The notes under the pieces: generated by a model | What the model saw: the letters and a program-made list of their open reading frames with translations, nothing else | Told to the model about the DNA's origin: nothing | Database searches by the model: none | Translations under genes and position numbers: made by a program | Shown: positions 25,635 to 34,918 of the stretch, in pieces | Layout: each line of letters starts with the position of its first letter | Numbering within the stretch: the stretch's first letter is position 1 | Assembly: GCF_029625215.1 (NCBI RefSeq) | Contig: NZ_CP121197.1 | Coordinates: forward strand, 1,240,001-1,304,000 | Length of the DNA: 64,000 nt | Direction of reading: 5' to 3' | Source: Aurantibacillus circumpalustris | GTDB taxonomy: Bacteria > Bacteroidota > Bacteroidia > B-17B0 > Aurantibacillaceae

Positions 25635-27039
25635 AATTGGCGTCAAGTTAAAAATGCCACTTTATCGGTAAAGTTCGCTCTATTCCTTGTTTCGTAGGTT
25701 ATTAATCTTCGACTATTATTAAGTTGTACTTGACTTAAGGTCCAATCCGATCGCGGCATTAATCCTACAATAAATCTTGTTGTTTTTATTAAGCTTATAC
25801 CCTTAAATGTTTTTATTGCTAGTCGGTATACAGGCATTATAAATAAGACAGTCAAAAGTAAGGTGAGGTAAATAATTGCTTCAGGAATAAATGGTCGGTT
25901 TAGTCTTTTAGGGATGTTTTTTTCTAATTTTAGATGACTTTTCCATGATTTAAAAACTATTTCTATATGCCACCTTATTTTGTAAATATCTTGTATTACT
26001 TGTGGTTCAAGGTCTGCACAAGAACTTACAAAAACATCCCATCCTAATAAATGAAGTTTTTCTATTGTAAGTTTTTTTCTTCTGTCACGATCCTGAATAG
26101 CGCATTTTTGTCTATAGCTTGCTGTTTTACGATCTAATTTAATTGCAAAAAGTGTAACAGGTACTTTTTCTTCTTTACCTAAAAGAACAGTCTGTTTCAA
26201 ATACTTTTTGTTTTTTAATAGCTTCTTCAAATCAATGAGTTGATTGTTATGTGGGAAAAACAAATGAACATCTTTTCGTAATGGACAAATAAAATGCGCT
26301 CCTTTCTTAAGAATCTCTTTAAGAGATCTTAAAACAAAATAACCTAAATCCCTTACTATTAAGTCGCCCGCGCTAATATATTGCAAGATGTCAGCGGAAG
26401 CTGCCTGATCATTTCTGGTAAAAGAAGTAACCATTAGTTCTTCAAATGTATTCTTCATTAAATTATAGATAACCTGAATCTTCGCAACGGAGTGATTACC
26501 TGTGTAAGTTTTATTTCCCTGATAAAATTCATACAATGAGCTTGGTAAGTGAATACAGGTGCTATCTTGAATGTAAACATTACTGAATTTTTTCATGAAT
26601 TTATTTACCGTGCGCTTAGAATTAAAAGATCTATTTAAAAGTTCGCGACATAAATTTATAAAATCAGCATCAACTCGCTCAAAAATAGCCTGTTTCGAAA
26701 TCGGTTTATTTATAAGTTGACTTAGATGAAAAGCCCAGCCAGAAAGAGAAAACGAACCATTTAGGTTACAATTGTAAAAACTCAAAATCAAATTTAAAGG
26801 ATCGATTTTTTTGGTTCGTCGCTTTTGAAAATTGCATGAATGAGAAAGTGAATAAATTCTTAATTCTTTTAGTCTTTCTTTTAAAGAGATAATTTTATTT
26901 TTGAAATGGTTTCCTGTGCGCATATTTTGTTTTGTTAGCGCAATTAAAATACAGCAAGCAGGAAACTTTTTTATCCCTCTATCTTCTTAATTATCAATAC
27001 ATAAAAGTTAATTTCATTAGAATTACCTTGACGCCAATT
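25635..27039 (-). mobile_element. IS4-family insertion sequence, complete
   Basis: 1405 bp bounded by 13-bp perfect inverted repeats (AATTGGCGTCAAG at 25635-25647 and its complement at 27027-27039), carrying one intact transposase gene on the minus strand. The transposase stop codon lies inside the left inverted repeat. It is flanked by the 12-bp palindrome CGAAAGCTTTCG on both sides, best read as a target-site duplication at a pre-existing palindrome. The alternative is that the inverted repeats are 28 bp (25620-25647 and 27027-27054) with no duplication visible. An intact ORF and matching ends imply recent activity. Confidence 0.88.
25643..26923 (-). CDS. IS4-family DDE transposase
   Basis: 426 residues. 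The catalytic triad is visible: first Asp in YIQDSTCI, second Asp in IVRDLGYF, and the Glu in the IS4 signature Y-(2)-R-(3)-E-(6)-K, here YKIRWHIEIVFKSWK. The N-terminal basic region is probably the end-binding domain. Length and motif spacing are normal for the family, and there is no frameshift. It catalyses cut-and-paste movement of the surrounding 1405-bp element. Confidence 0.95.
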   Translation of the reverse strand: MRTGNHFKNKIISLKERLKELRIYSLSHSCNFQKRRTKKIDPLNLILSFYNCNLNGSFSLSGWAFHLSQLINKPISKQAIFERVDADFINLCRELLNRSFNSKRTVNKFMKKFSNVYIQDSTCIHLPSSLYEFYQGNKTYTGNHSVAKIQVIYNLMKNTFEELMVTSFTRNDQAASADILQYISAGDLIVRDLGYFVLRSLKEILKKGAHFICPLRKDVHLFFPHNNQLIDLKKLLKNKKYLKQTVLLGKEEKVPVTLFAIKLDRKTASYRQKCAIQDRDRRKKLTIEKLHLLGWDVFVSSCADLEPQVIQDIYKIRWHIEIVFKSWKSHLKLEKNIPKRLNRPFIPEAIIYLTLLLTVLFIMPVYRLAIKTFKGISLIKTTRFIVGLMPRSDWTLSQVQLNNSRRLITYETRNRANFTDKVAFLT

Positions 27040-27051
27040 CGAAAGCTTTCG
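27040..27051. repeat. Right target-site duplication of the IS element
   Basis: Second direct copy of CGAAAGCTTTCG, abutting the right inverted repeat of the IS and followed by GGGA, which completes the palindromic target. The remaining 27055-27230 sequence up to miaA is AT-rich non-coding DNA in which I see no promoter or hairpin that I would call. Confidence 0.6.
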
Positions 27052-27230
27052 GGACGGGTTCGCACCAAATCGCCGTTCGCTACCGCACTATCCTAGACGT
27101 AACCAGAACCCAAAAAAATTAATTTAATCCGGCGGAAAAAAAATTGCAGACATGCCTCATAAACTAAAAAAAATCCGTTTAAATAAAAATAATATTTGTT
27201 GACTTTGTTGCCGAGGGTTTTGAAACTCAA

Positions 27231-28142
27231 CTATTTAAAAAGCGTACTTAACCGAGGAAAAACATCCTCATCTTTTTGTATCCAATTAATTTCCACACCT
27301 TCCTTTTCCATTTTACGAAACCAGGTCATTTGCCTTTTAGAGTATTGAAAAATGGCTGTTTGTAATTGAACAAATAACTCCTCTTTTGAGATTTCTTTTT
27401 TTAGGTAACGCGATACAAATTTATACTCTAAACCAAATAATTCCAATCGCTCATGGGTAATGCCTTTACTTAATAAATTTTCAACTTCTTGAATCAACCC
27501 TTCTTCTAAGCGTTTGTGAAGTCGCTCGGTAATGTGTTTTTTCCGGGATTTCACTTCTGTTGTAATGCCTATGTAATAAGGTTTATATGGTAAGGAGACT
27601 TTAGAAAGTGTATTTCCACTTTTAGAAAAATGTTCGGCAATCTCAATTCCACGAATAATTCTTTTTTTAGAATTTAAATCAACATGTTGCATAAATTGTT
27701 CAGGATATGTTTTAATCAGCGCGACTAATTCTTCTTTGTCGATAAATTCTAATTCACTTCTTAATTTTTCATTCTCCTTTATTTGTGTGAAAGAAAAATC
27801 TTTTCGGACTGCGTCTAAATACAATCCTGTTCCACCACAAATAATTGGAATTTTACTTTTTGCAGTAATCAACTCAAATGCTTTTTTTAATTCTAGGCCA
27901 AACTGATGTAAATAAAATTGCTCTTGCGGTTCTATGATATCAATGATGTGATATGGGATTGATTTTTCGTTTATCACATACTCATTCAAATCTTTTCCTG
28001 TGCCAATGTTCAGACTTTTATAAACCTGACGTGAGTCTGCACTTATAATCTCGCCATCTAATTCATAAGCCAGGTGGCAAGCAAGCCGTGTTTTTCCGCT
28101 AGCAGTAGGCCCTAAAACAATTATGCAATTATATTTATTCAA
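27231..28142 (-). CDS. miaA: tRNA dimethylallyltransferase
   Basis: 303 residues, the normal MiaA length. Transfers the dimethylallyl group from DMAPP to N6 of A37 in tRNAs reading UNN codons. Motifs: P-loop GPTASGKT near the N-terminus, ISADSRQVYKSLNIGTGK, PYHIIDIIEPQEQF, CGGTGLYLDAV, and the C-terminal QLQTAIFQYSKRQMTWFRK RNA-binding region. It is translationally coupled to the upstream gene (8-nt overlap). The identification is firm. Confidence 0.97.
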   Translation of the reverse strand: MNKYNCIIVLGPTASGKTRLACHLAYELDGEIISADSRQVYKSLNIGTGKDLNEYVINEKSIPYHIIDIIEPQEQFYLHQFGLELKKAFELITAKSKIPIICGGTGLYLDAVRKDFSFTQIKENEKLRSELEFIDKEELVALIKTYPEQFMQHVDLNSKKRIIRGIEIAEHFSKSGNTLSKVSLPYKPYYIGITTEVKSRKKHITERLHKRLEEGLIQEVENLLSKGITHERLELFGLEYKFVSRYLKKEISKEELFVQLQTAIFQYSKRQMTWFRKMEKEGVEINWIQKDEDVFPRLSTLFK

Positions 28143-28881
28143 CTAGTCTAGTTGGGATATAGAGAAGTTTAAAATTATAATTTGGATGCTCTTTGTTTTG
28201 TTTTTCGGAGTTGTAGTAATCATTTCGTTTATTACCTTTTTTTAAGGAGCTATTTGAGTTCATATTGAAATGAGGATCGTGTTCATTCGCCTGAACAAAA
28301 CCCGCATTTATGAATGCGGTTTCCGAACCAAATTCTTTGTTAACATAGGTCATTATATCGCCTGCACTTTTTTGTTTGCAAAAATGAGAAACTAACTTAC
28401 TCAATCCTCCAACTACAGTAAGCCCGTGTTTGCAGCAAAAACGAATTAATTCAAAAGAACGAATATCTTTATGTAAACGATCCATTTTTCTCCCTTTAGA
28501 AAAGGTAGCAATAGCCACTAATTCATTTTCATAAAACAATCCTAAATTATAGGCGCTTTGTGTGCTACCCATGAGGTGATACTTGCTTAAGAAATCGTTT
28601 TTAGTAAAATTATCAACACTATCTATGTTGCACTTACGGGCATAAATACGTTCGTTTAAACCTAATTTCGAAAAAACAACTCCAGCAATTTTATTAAAAT
28701 CATTCATCAAATGATCAAAACGGAAACAAGGAAAATCGCTTTCTTCTACAGGTAAAGTTTTGGAAAGTGTGTAAACAATTGATTTATCCTGAAAGGAAAA
28801 AATAAGTTTTTTGTTTTCTAAAACAAGTTCAACCTTTTTTTTGGCTAACTGAGTCTTTAAACTATTTAACCCGATTTCCAA
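28135..28881 (-). CDS. Conserved-looking hypothetical, GNAT/Mom-like core
   Basis: 248 residues. The middle (about 95-195) has the pattern FLSKYHLMGS...YNLGLFYENELVAIATFSKGR...ELIRFCCKHGLTVVGGLSKLVSHF...IMTYVNKEFGSETAFINAGF. This resembles a domain found in phage homing-endonuclease-associated proteins and, in outline, the acyltransferase-like fold of phage Mom proteins. That is pattern memory, not a database result. The C-terminal tail is Asn/Lys-rich and likely disordered. The gene overlaps miaA by 8 nt and precedes it, so co-expression is near certain, and a role in nucleic-acid modification is an attractive but unproved inference. Confidence 0.65.
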   Translation of the reverse strand: MEIGLNSLKTQLAKKKVELVLENKKLIFSFQDKSIVYTLSKTLPVEESDFPCFRFDHLMNDFNKIAGVVFSKLGLNERIYARKCNIDSVDNFTKNDFLSKYHLMGSTQSAYNLGLFYENELVAIATFSKGRKMDRLHKDIRSFELIRFCCKHGLTVVGGLSKLVSHFCKQKSAGDIMTYVNKEFGSETAFINAGFVQANEHDPHFNMNSNSSLKKGNKRNDYYNSEKQNKEHPNYNFKLLYIPTRLVE

Positions 28882-28902
28882 AATAATTATTTATTAATGC
28901 AA

Positions 28903-30111
28903 TTAAGCATTCACAGGAGTCATTGCTTTTTTAACACAAGCCGAAATCTTCGCCGCCATTTCTGTCATGTATTCTTCTGTCCACGCACATTTTACACCGA
29001 AGGAAATTAAACGTCCGATAACCGCTTGTGTTTTTGGAAGATTTAAGTTGTTATAATCTTGTGGCGCGCCTAAAACATGAATTGGCAATTTAGAAGCTGT
29101 TTTCAGTCCTTTAATATGATCCCATTGATTAATAAAATGGTACATGTTTTTAAACCAGTAATCAAAACCAGCGACACCCGCTTTATTAAACTCGTCTACC
29201 ACACGCTGGGCAATTTCAGTACTTGGCAACATGATGTTTAAGAAGGTTGCTGAATCGCCACTTTCGTCTCCTAATTTTGCAAAACCAATGCCTTCTGTTT
29301 TAGACAATTGATCTTGCATGAATTTTTTATGCTTACGATTCGTTGTCAAAATCTGAGGCACTTTGCGTGTTTGCGCGGCTCCAACAGCAGCGTGCAATTC
29401 ACTGATACGGAAATTAAATCCAATGATCGGATGATTTTCCATACCACGTTTGTCGCCTACGTGATCGTGACCATGATCACAAAAACTATCTGCTAATTTA
29501 TAAGTCGTTTCATCATTGGTAACAAAAATACCGCCTTCACCAGCAGTTGCAATTTTAAAAAAGTCAAAAGAGTAGGCGCCGGCTTTACCGAATAAACCTG
29601 TAAACGTTCCTTTGTAAGAGGAAGCAAATGCTTGTCCAGCATCTTCCACTAAAATTAATTTATGTTTGTTTACCACAGCCATAATCTCATCCATATTAGC
29701 GTTACCGCCACACATGTGAACCAGACAAACGGCTTTGGTTTTAGGTGTAATGGCATTTTGAATTCCTTCTGCACTCAAACACAAAGTTTCGTCTATCTCA
29801 GCAAAAACTGGCAATCCACCTAAAAATAAAATAGCTTCAATGGTAGCAATGTACGTGAATGGCGGACAAATAACCTCATCACCCGTTCCAATTCCAGAAG
29901 CAGCTAATGCAGCCATAATCGCCGCTGAGCCATTCGAAACAGCTAAGGCATATTTTGCTTTTGTTATTTTTTTTGTTTCTGCTTCAAAATCTTTTGCTTT
30001 CCAAATGTTGTTACGCTGTGCATCGTGGTTGTAACGAAACATAACACCCGTTGATAATACATCTTCTATTTCTTTGCGCTCTTCTGCGCCAAATAATTCT
30101 GTTCCTGGCAT
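28903..30111 (-). CDS. DegT/DnrJ/EryC1/StrS-family PLP aminotransferase
   Basis: 402 residues. It probably transaminates a sugar-nucleotide or similar keto substrate. Family features: ALAVSNGSAAIMAAL near the N-terminus, PFTYIATIEAILFLGG, the PLP-binding Asp in LVEDAGQAF, and the Schiff-base Lys in AYSFDFFKIATAGEGG (Phe-Lys where many members have His-Lys). It is monocistronic or leads the miaA operon (21-nt gap to the next gene). No sugar-biosynthesis cluster surrounds it, so the physiological substrate is open. Confidence 0.88.
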   Translation of the reverse strand: MPGTELFGAEERKEIEDVLSTGVMFRYNHDAQRNNIWKAKDFEAETKKITKAKYALAVSNGSAAIMAALAASGIGTGDEVICPPFTYIATIEAILFLGGLPVFAEIDETLCLSAEGIQNAITPKTKAVCLVHMCGGNANMDEIMAVVNKHKLILVEDAGQAFASSYKGTFTGLFGKAGAYSFDFFKIATAGEGGIFVTNDETTYKLADSFCDHGHDHVGDKRGMENHPIIGFNFRISELHAAVGAAQTRKVPQILTTNRKHKKFMQDQLSKTEGIGFAKLGDESGDSATFLNIMLPSTEIAQRVVDEFNKAGVAGFDYWFKNMYHFINQWDHIKGLKTASKLPIHVLGAPQDYNNLNLPKTQAVIGRLISFGVKCAWTEEYMTEMAAKISACVKKAMTPVNA

Positions 30112-30265
30112 GATTGATTTTTTTTTGTGGCTTAAAGTTAAGATTTATTAGGTGTTTTATCAAAACTGATTTTCAAAACTGATTTATTTTAAAAAAATCC
30201 AAATTGCAATTTCGTTTTATTTGTTTAATTTTAATAAACCGGTTAAACTCTAGCACCGACTATCC

Positions 30266-32128
30266 ATGCAAATCATTCTAAACTATTTATTCCTATTTGC
30301 TTTTTTTATTCAATCGCTTATTGGCTTTTCGCAGAGCGAAACAAACAAGTGGTATTTTGGCGGTAATGCCGGACTTGATTTTATGACAACGCCTCCGACA
30401 ATTCTTGTTAATGGTGCCCTTAATACAGTTGAAGGATGTGCAAGCGTGGCAGATGCGACAGGAAATTTGTTGTTTTATACAGATGGAGTAACTGTTTGGG
30501 ATCAGACACACGCAATTATGGCAAATGGTTCGGGACTATTCGGCATCACTTCACCATGTCAATCATGCATAATCATAAAAAAGCCAGGAAGCAGTACTTT
30601 ATATTATGTTTTTACAATGGCAGGTGTTTCAAATACTTTAGGGCTTAACTATTCGGTAGTGGATATGAGTCTAGCCACCGGAATGGGCTCAGTTACTGTA
30701 AAAAACGCGCCTCTTTTTAACGCACCCTGTGCTGAAAAAATAACCGCTGCAAAACATTGTAACGGTGTGGATTATTGGGTGATGATTCATCAACATAATT
30801 CTACCAATTTCCATGCCTATCAGCTCACTCCCGCTGGGGTAACATCGGTGGCGGTTACTTCGTCTATTGGCGTGGCGGTTGGCCCACCTTATTCTCTGGG
30901 TTGCATGAAAATTTCCGTAAGCGGTAATAAACTTGGTATGACAGACTACTTGGGCTTTGTAGACCTTTTTGATTTTGATAACAGTACTGGTTTTGTATCA
31001 AACTGGGTGCCACTGTTGAGTAATTTTTCGTCCTACGGCTGCGAGTTTTCTCCCGATGGGACTAAGTTTTACGCAGGATCTTTCGGTGTTTCGAGTATTA
31101 AACAGTGGGATATTTGCGCGGGAAGCGCCACGGCTATCGCTGCTTCCGAGTATAGTTTCTCAGCAACAAATCCTTGGAGCTTACAAATGGCCTCAGACGG
31201 TAAAATTTACGTTGCACACAATACTTCAACACTCGGCGTTATAAACAACCCTAACTTGGCAGGTGTAGCCTGTAATTACACTAATAATGGCCAATCCATT
31301 GCTCCAAAAAGCACTTATAGGAGTTTGCCCAATTTTGCCAATAGTAGTTTTGCACCACCCAAACCAGCTTCACCTTTTACTTCAACCATGAACACAAGCG
31401 TTTGTAAACAGGTAACGTTTTCGGTTCCTGCAGTGCCCACACAAAGCGTTATAGGTTGTAGCACGATGGGTTATTCGTTAAACTTTGTGTTGTGGAATTT
31501 CGGAGATCCTGCTTCCGGAGCTGCAAACACCAGCACATTAAGTAATCCCTCGCATACCTTCACTGCCTTTGGAACTTACACAACTCAACTCATTCTTTAT
31601 TATAGCTGCACAGGCGGTACCGATACGCTCAGACAGGTTATCACGGTTTCAAGCGTCCCAAGCCAGACTTTAAACGTTAACGGAAAAACCACCATTTGCA
31701 TTGGCGAGAGCACTAAACTTACCATAAGCGGTGCATCTACTTATAGCTGGAGCACAGGAGTTGTTGGATCTTCAGTGAGTGTATCACCAACGGTGACTAG
31801 TGTGTATACTGTAACTGCCGATATGAGCAGTTGCATTATTAGCAAAACAGTGCAAGTAACGGTAAACAAATGTCTCGGAATAGATTCTCAAACCTATAAT
31901 TCGCTAATAGACTTATTCCCTAATCCTACCCGAGGGGTATTTTATATTGATGCAAATTCAGATTACGAAGTAGAATTATTTGAGGCCACCGGAAGAATGC
32001 TTATTTCCCTAAAAATTATCAAAGGGCAGAACCCTTTAAATATAGATAATCTAGCAGACGGCATGTATTACTTAAAATTAAAAAGAGAAGGCTATCAAGC
32101 CATCAAGCGATTAGTAAAAATCAACTAG
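30266..32128 (+). CDS. T9SS-secreted protein with PKD/Ig-like domains
   Basis: 620 residues: signal peptide at about 1-22 (ending GFSQ), then a beta-propeller-like region at about 25-370 (NKWYFGGNAGLDF start, repeated D/N-rich strands). A PKD-like domain (VLWNFGDP...HTFTAFGTYTTQLIL) lies at about 405-455, an Ig-like repeat (TICIGESTKLTISGASTYSWS) at about 475-530, and a type A T9SS sorting domain at about 545-620 (LFPNPTRGVFYI...LADGMYYLKL). It would be exported by Sec, cross the outer membrane through T9SS and be attached to or released from the surface. The ligand is unknown. It is divergent from the DegT gene. Confidence 0.88.
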   Translation: MQIILNYLFLFAFFIQSLIGFSQSETNKWYFGGNAGLDFMTTPPTILVNGALNTVEGCASVADATGNLLFYTDGVTVWDQTHAIMANGSGLFGITSPCQSCIIIKKPGSSTLYYVFTMAGVSNTLGLNYSVVDMSLATGMGSVTVKNAPLFNAPCAEKITAAKHCNGVDYWVMIHQHNSTNFHAYQLTPAGVTSVAVTSSIGVAVGPPYSLGCMKISVSGNKLGMTDYLGFVDLFDFDNSTGFVSNWVPLLSNFSSYGCEFSPDGTKFYAGSFGVSSIKQWDICAGSATAIAASEYSFSATNPWSLQMASDGKIYVAHNTSTLGVINNPNLAGVACNYTNNGQSIAPKSTYRSLPNFANSSFAPPKPASPFTSTMNTSVCKQVTFSVPAVPTQSVIGCSTMGYSLNFVLWNFGDPASGAANTSTLSNPSHTFTAFGTYTTQLILYYSCTGGTDTLRQVITVSSVPSQTLNVNGKTTICIGESTKLTISGASTYSWSTGVVGSSVSVSPTVTSVYTVTADMSSCIISKTVQVTVNKCLGIDSQTYNSLIDLFPNPTRGVFYIDANSDYEVELFEATGRMLISLKIIKGQNPLNIDNLADGMYYLKLKREGYQAIKRLVKIN

Positions 32129-32179
32129 GTGTTTTGTTTGGCTTCGAATTATTTTGTTTCAGAACTCACTAAACACGAA

Positions 32180-34486
32180 CTATACACGAATTCCAATAAT
32201 GGTAACGTCATCTACCTGCTCATAAGAGTTAATCCAGCTGTCAAATGCAGACTCTAGATTTTGTTTTTGCTCAGAAATAAGAAGATCGGAATTTTTTAGC
32301 ATTAATTCTTTTAAATTCTTACTCATGAATTTTTTCCCGTTTGGTCCGCCAAACTGATCGGCAAATCCATCGGTTGTTGTATAAATCAAATCACCGGGTA
32401 GAAGATCAATGACGTGCGTGTTAAACGTTTCTTTGTCCTTGTCGTGTTTACCCACAGGCATTTTATCGGGTTTAATTTCTATGAGTTCACTCTGCCGGAT
32501 AATCCAAACTGGATTATTTGCCGCTGCTATTTGTAATTGTTTATTCTTAAAATCAAAAATTATCAGGCTTACATCCATACCGTCTTTTCCACCTTCAGGA
32601 CTTCCATCTTTTTTTAAACGGGTGATAATTGTTTTACGGGTTTCATTTAAAATTTCAGCGGGATCTGTTTTATGTTCAATCGATTTTTCGAGACTCATAA
32701 TATTGAGTAAACTCATAATGGCGCCCGGAACGCCGTGTCCTGTGCTATCTGCGGTAGCCAGAACAAAATTTCCGTTAGTAAGTGTTTCCGCCCAATAAAA
32801 ATCTCCACTTACAATATCCTTTGGTTTGAAAAAAATAAAATAGTCTTTCAGATGCTTATCGAGCAGTTCTTTTGAAGCCAGAAAACTTCGCTGAATTCTT
32901 TCCGCATAATTAATACTATCTGTAATTTCTTTATGTTTTTCTTCTACAAGGTGTTTTTGTTGCGCAATTACTTCGTTTTTAGAAAGCAATTCCAGATTTG
33001 CTTTTTGCTTTTGCCTTAACCCTCTTAAGATGAATAGCACTAATAAAAATAGCAACAACAATCCTGCGCTTACTGAATAAATAATGATTTTTTGTTTTTG
33101 CTTTTCTTCAGTATAAATTGCGTCTTTTTTTTCTTGTTCTGCCTTGTCTGACATTTTTTGCTTTTCAAGATCGCTTTGAAATTTATCGCGCGTAGCCTTT
33201 TTATTAAATTCTTCTTTGTTCAATTTATTTTTTAGAGCAATATACCGCTGGTAATGCAGGTAGGCGTCTTTGTAATTATTACTGGCTGAATCAATTTTAT
33301 AAGCAAGTTTCTCACGCTCGTAGGTATGTTGAACAGAACCTTTCCCATCCAAAATTGACAAAGCTCTGTCGGAATACAATTTTGCATTTTTATAATCACC
33401 TTTTTCAAAATAATCTTTAGTGAGATAAATACATGACGACATAATCGCTTCGGGACTTCCACTTTGTTCTGCCAAAGCGAAAGCTTCCTTATGTAACTCA
33501 ATGCTTTTTGTAAAATTGCCCATGTGCTGGTATACTCTGCCTGTACTAAGGAGTGTGAAATAAATGAGCCGGATATCATTTGTTTTTTCGCCGATTTCAG
33601 TAGATTTATTTAGATGTATTAGGGCTTCAGGATATTCTCGTTTTTCCAAATAGGCGCACCCTATTTTTTCGTGAAGATCTCCAATAGTTTGCGTTTCTCC
33701 TTTTAGAGTATATAATTTAATTGCCTTAAGATAATGGTCAATCGCTTCTTTGTAATAAAGTAATTGCATATAAAAATTTCCTAACACAACTAAACCCCTT
33801 GCATCTTCCTTCTCGTCAATGATCAATTTTTTAGCGGAAATCGCTTTGTCTAGGTAACGCAATGCTTGTAGCGTATCATCTTGTTCCGCATAAAGAAAAG
33901 CAATTTCCATAGTGAAGCGTACAATACCTTTTTGCCAGTTTATTTTTTTTGCATGAGCTAATCCACTCTCAAAACACTCCAGTTGCTGAATGATTTTTCC
34001 TTGCGAAAAATAATAGTCCGATATACCTAAACTTGCTTCTATAATTCCTGCTTCATCATTTTGGTCTTCACATATGGAAAGCATTTTATTCATGTATGTT
34101 AAAACCTTTGGTGAACTTAGACCATCTTTAAACTGGTAATAATTTGCTTTAAACAAATAACCTTGGGCTTTGGCCTTTAGCAGACGCTTTCGTACAATAG
34201 TATCTTTAGTAGTTATTAAAAGTTTATCTACTGATTCTATTAATGGGTTAGCATATTTTAAATTATCTTCACCCTCGCAATATTCGCATAGCATAAGGTA
34301 GATTCTAATCCTGAATGTATCTAAGGGCAACCCTTCTAGAACATGGTTTAAGGAATCTAATTTTTTAGTTTGAAAATTTAGTAGTTCATTAACCAGCTCT
34401 TTTGAAGATTTTTTTTGCGCGCAGAGATTTTGATGAGCCAGGAAATTCAAGTAAAAAAACAAACTAAACAGTATTATCTTCTTCAT
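32180..34486 (-). CDS. TPR-containing membrane SpoIIE/PP2C phosphatase
   Basis: 768 residues: signal peptide at about 1-22, an array of TPR repeats at about 60-430 in the periplasm, a TM at about 460-482, and a short coiled coil (EVIAQQKHLVEEKHKEITDSINYAERIQ). The cytoplasmic SpoIIE-type PP2C domain spans about 545-768, with metal-binding aspartates in SGDFYWAE and TADSTGHGVPGAIMS and a late DGFADQFGG. Such proteins are serine/threonine phosphatases that often control partner-switching anti-sigma systems. No antagonist protein is encoded next to it. It mirrors the TPR sensor architecture of the hybrid kinase at 20357. Confidence 0.92.
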   Translation of the reverse strand: MKKIILFSLFFYLNFLAHQNLCAQKKSSKELVNELLNFQTKKLDSLNHVLEGLPLDTFRIRIYLMLCEYCEGEDNLKYANPLIESVDKLLITTKDTIVRKRLLKAKAQGYLFKANYYQFKDGLSSPKVLTYMNKMLSICEDQNDEAGIIEASLGISDYYFSQGKIIQQLECFESGLAHAKKINWQKGIVRFTMEIAFLYAEQDDTLQALRYLDKAISAKKLIIDEKEDARGLVVLGNFYMQLLYYKEAIDHYLKAIKLYTLKGETQTIGDLHEKIGCAYLEKREYPEALIHLNKSTEIGEKTNDIRLIYFTLLSTGRVYQHMGNFTKSIELHKEAFALAEQSGSPEAIMSSCIYLTKDYFEKGDYKNAKLYSDRALSILDGKGSVQHTYEREKLAYKIDSASNNYKDAYLHYQRYIALKNKLNKEEFNKKATRDKFQSDLEKQKMSDKAEQEKKDAIYTEEKQKQKIIIYSVSAGLLLLFLLVLFILRGLRQKQKANLELLSKNEVIAQQKHLVEEKHKEITDSINYAERIQRSFLASKELLDKHLKDYFIFFKPKDIVSGDFYWAETLTNGNFVLATADSTGHGVPGAIMSLLNIMSLEKSIEHKTDPAEILNETRKTIITRLKKDGSPEGGKDGMDVSLIIFDFKNKQLQIAAANNPVWIIRQSELIEIKPDKMPVGKHDKDKETFNTHVIDLLPGDLIYTTTDGFADQFGGPNGKKFMSKNLKELMLKNSDLLISEQKQNLESAFDSWINSYEQVDDVTIIGIRV

Positions 34487-34918
34487 GCGAAATTTATTGT
34501 TGTAAATTAATAAATTAAGGACTGGGTAAATATTAGGACAATTAATGCTACTAAAATAACATTTAAAACCAGACTATTCATTCTAAAAAAATTTCTTTTG
34601 AATCGGTATAATTCAGTGCTTTAAATTCATATTTACAAAAAAGTAGTATTATATTGCTTTAGTTTATAAAACTCCGTTTTAATAAACTCAGGCGATTTCA
34701 GCCAATTTAAAACATTAACATTTATCAAGTTTTTGGAAAAAAAAAGTTGACAAATGTCAATTTTAATTTTTATCAAGCCCCCCGTATAGCTAATAAAATC
34801 AATGGTTACAGGGCATTTTATTTAACTATTTGAAAAACATTTAGAATAAAATTTATAAGTGTGTTTTTGTTGTCAATTTGTTTTTTTTAATAGGTTTGTT
34901 TTATAACAACTAAACATT
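34487..34918. other. AT-rich intergenic region between divergent genes
   Basis: 432 bp between the SpoIIE phosphatase gene (minus) and the T9SS gene (plus). It contains a short inverted repeat, TTGACA-AA-TGTCAA at 34747-34760, that could be an operator, and many A/T tracts. I see no credible -33/-7 pair, RNA gene or coding frame. Confidence 0.4.

Noticed and set aside
25620-25647. 28-bp IS terminal inverted repeat
   Set aside because: The outer 15 bp are better explained as a palindromic target and its duplication; retained as an alternative in the IS entry.
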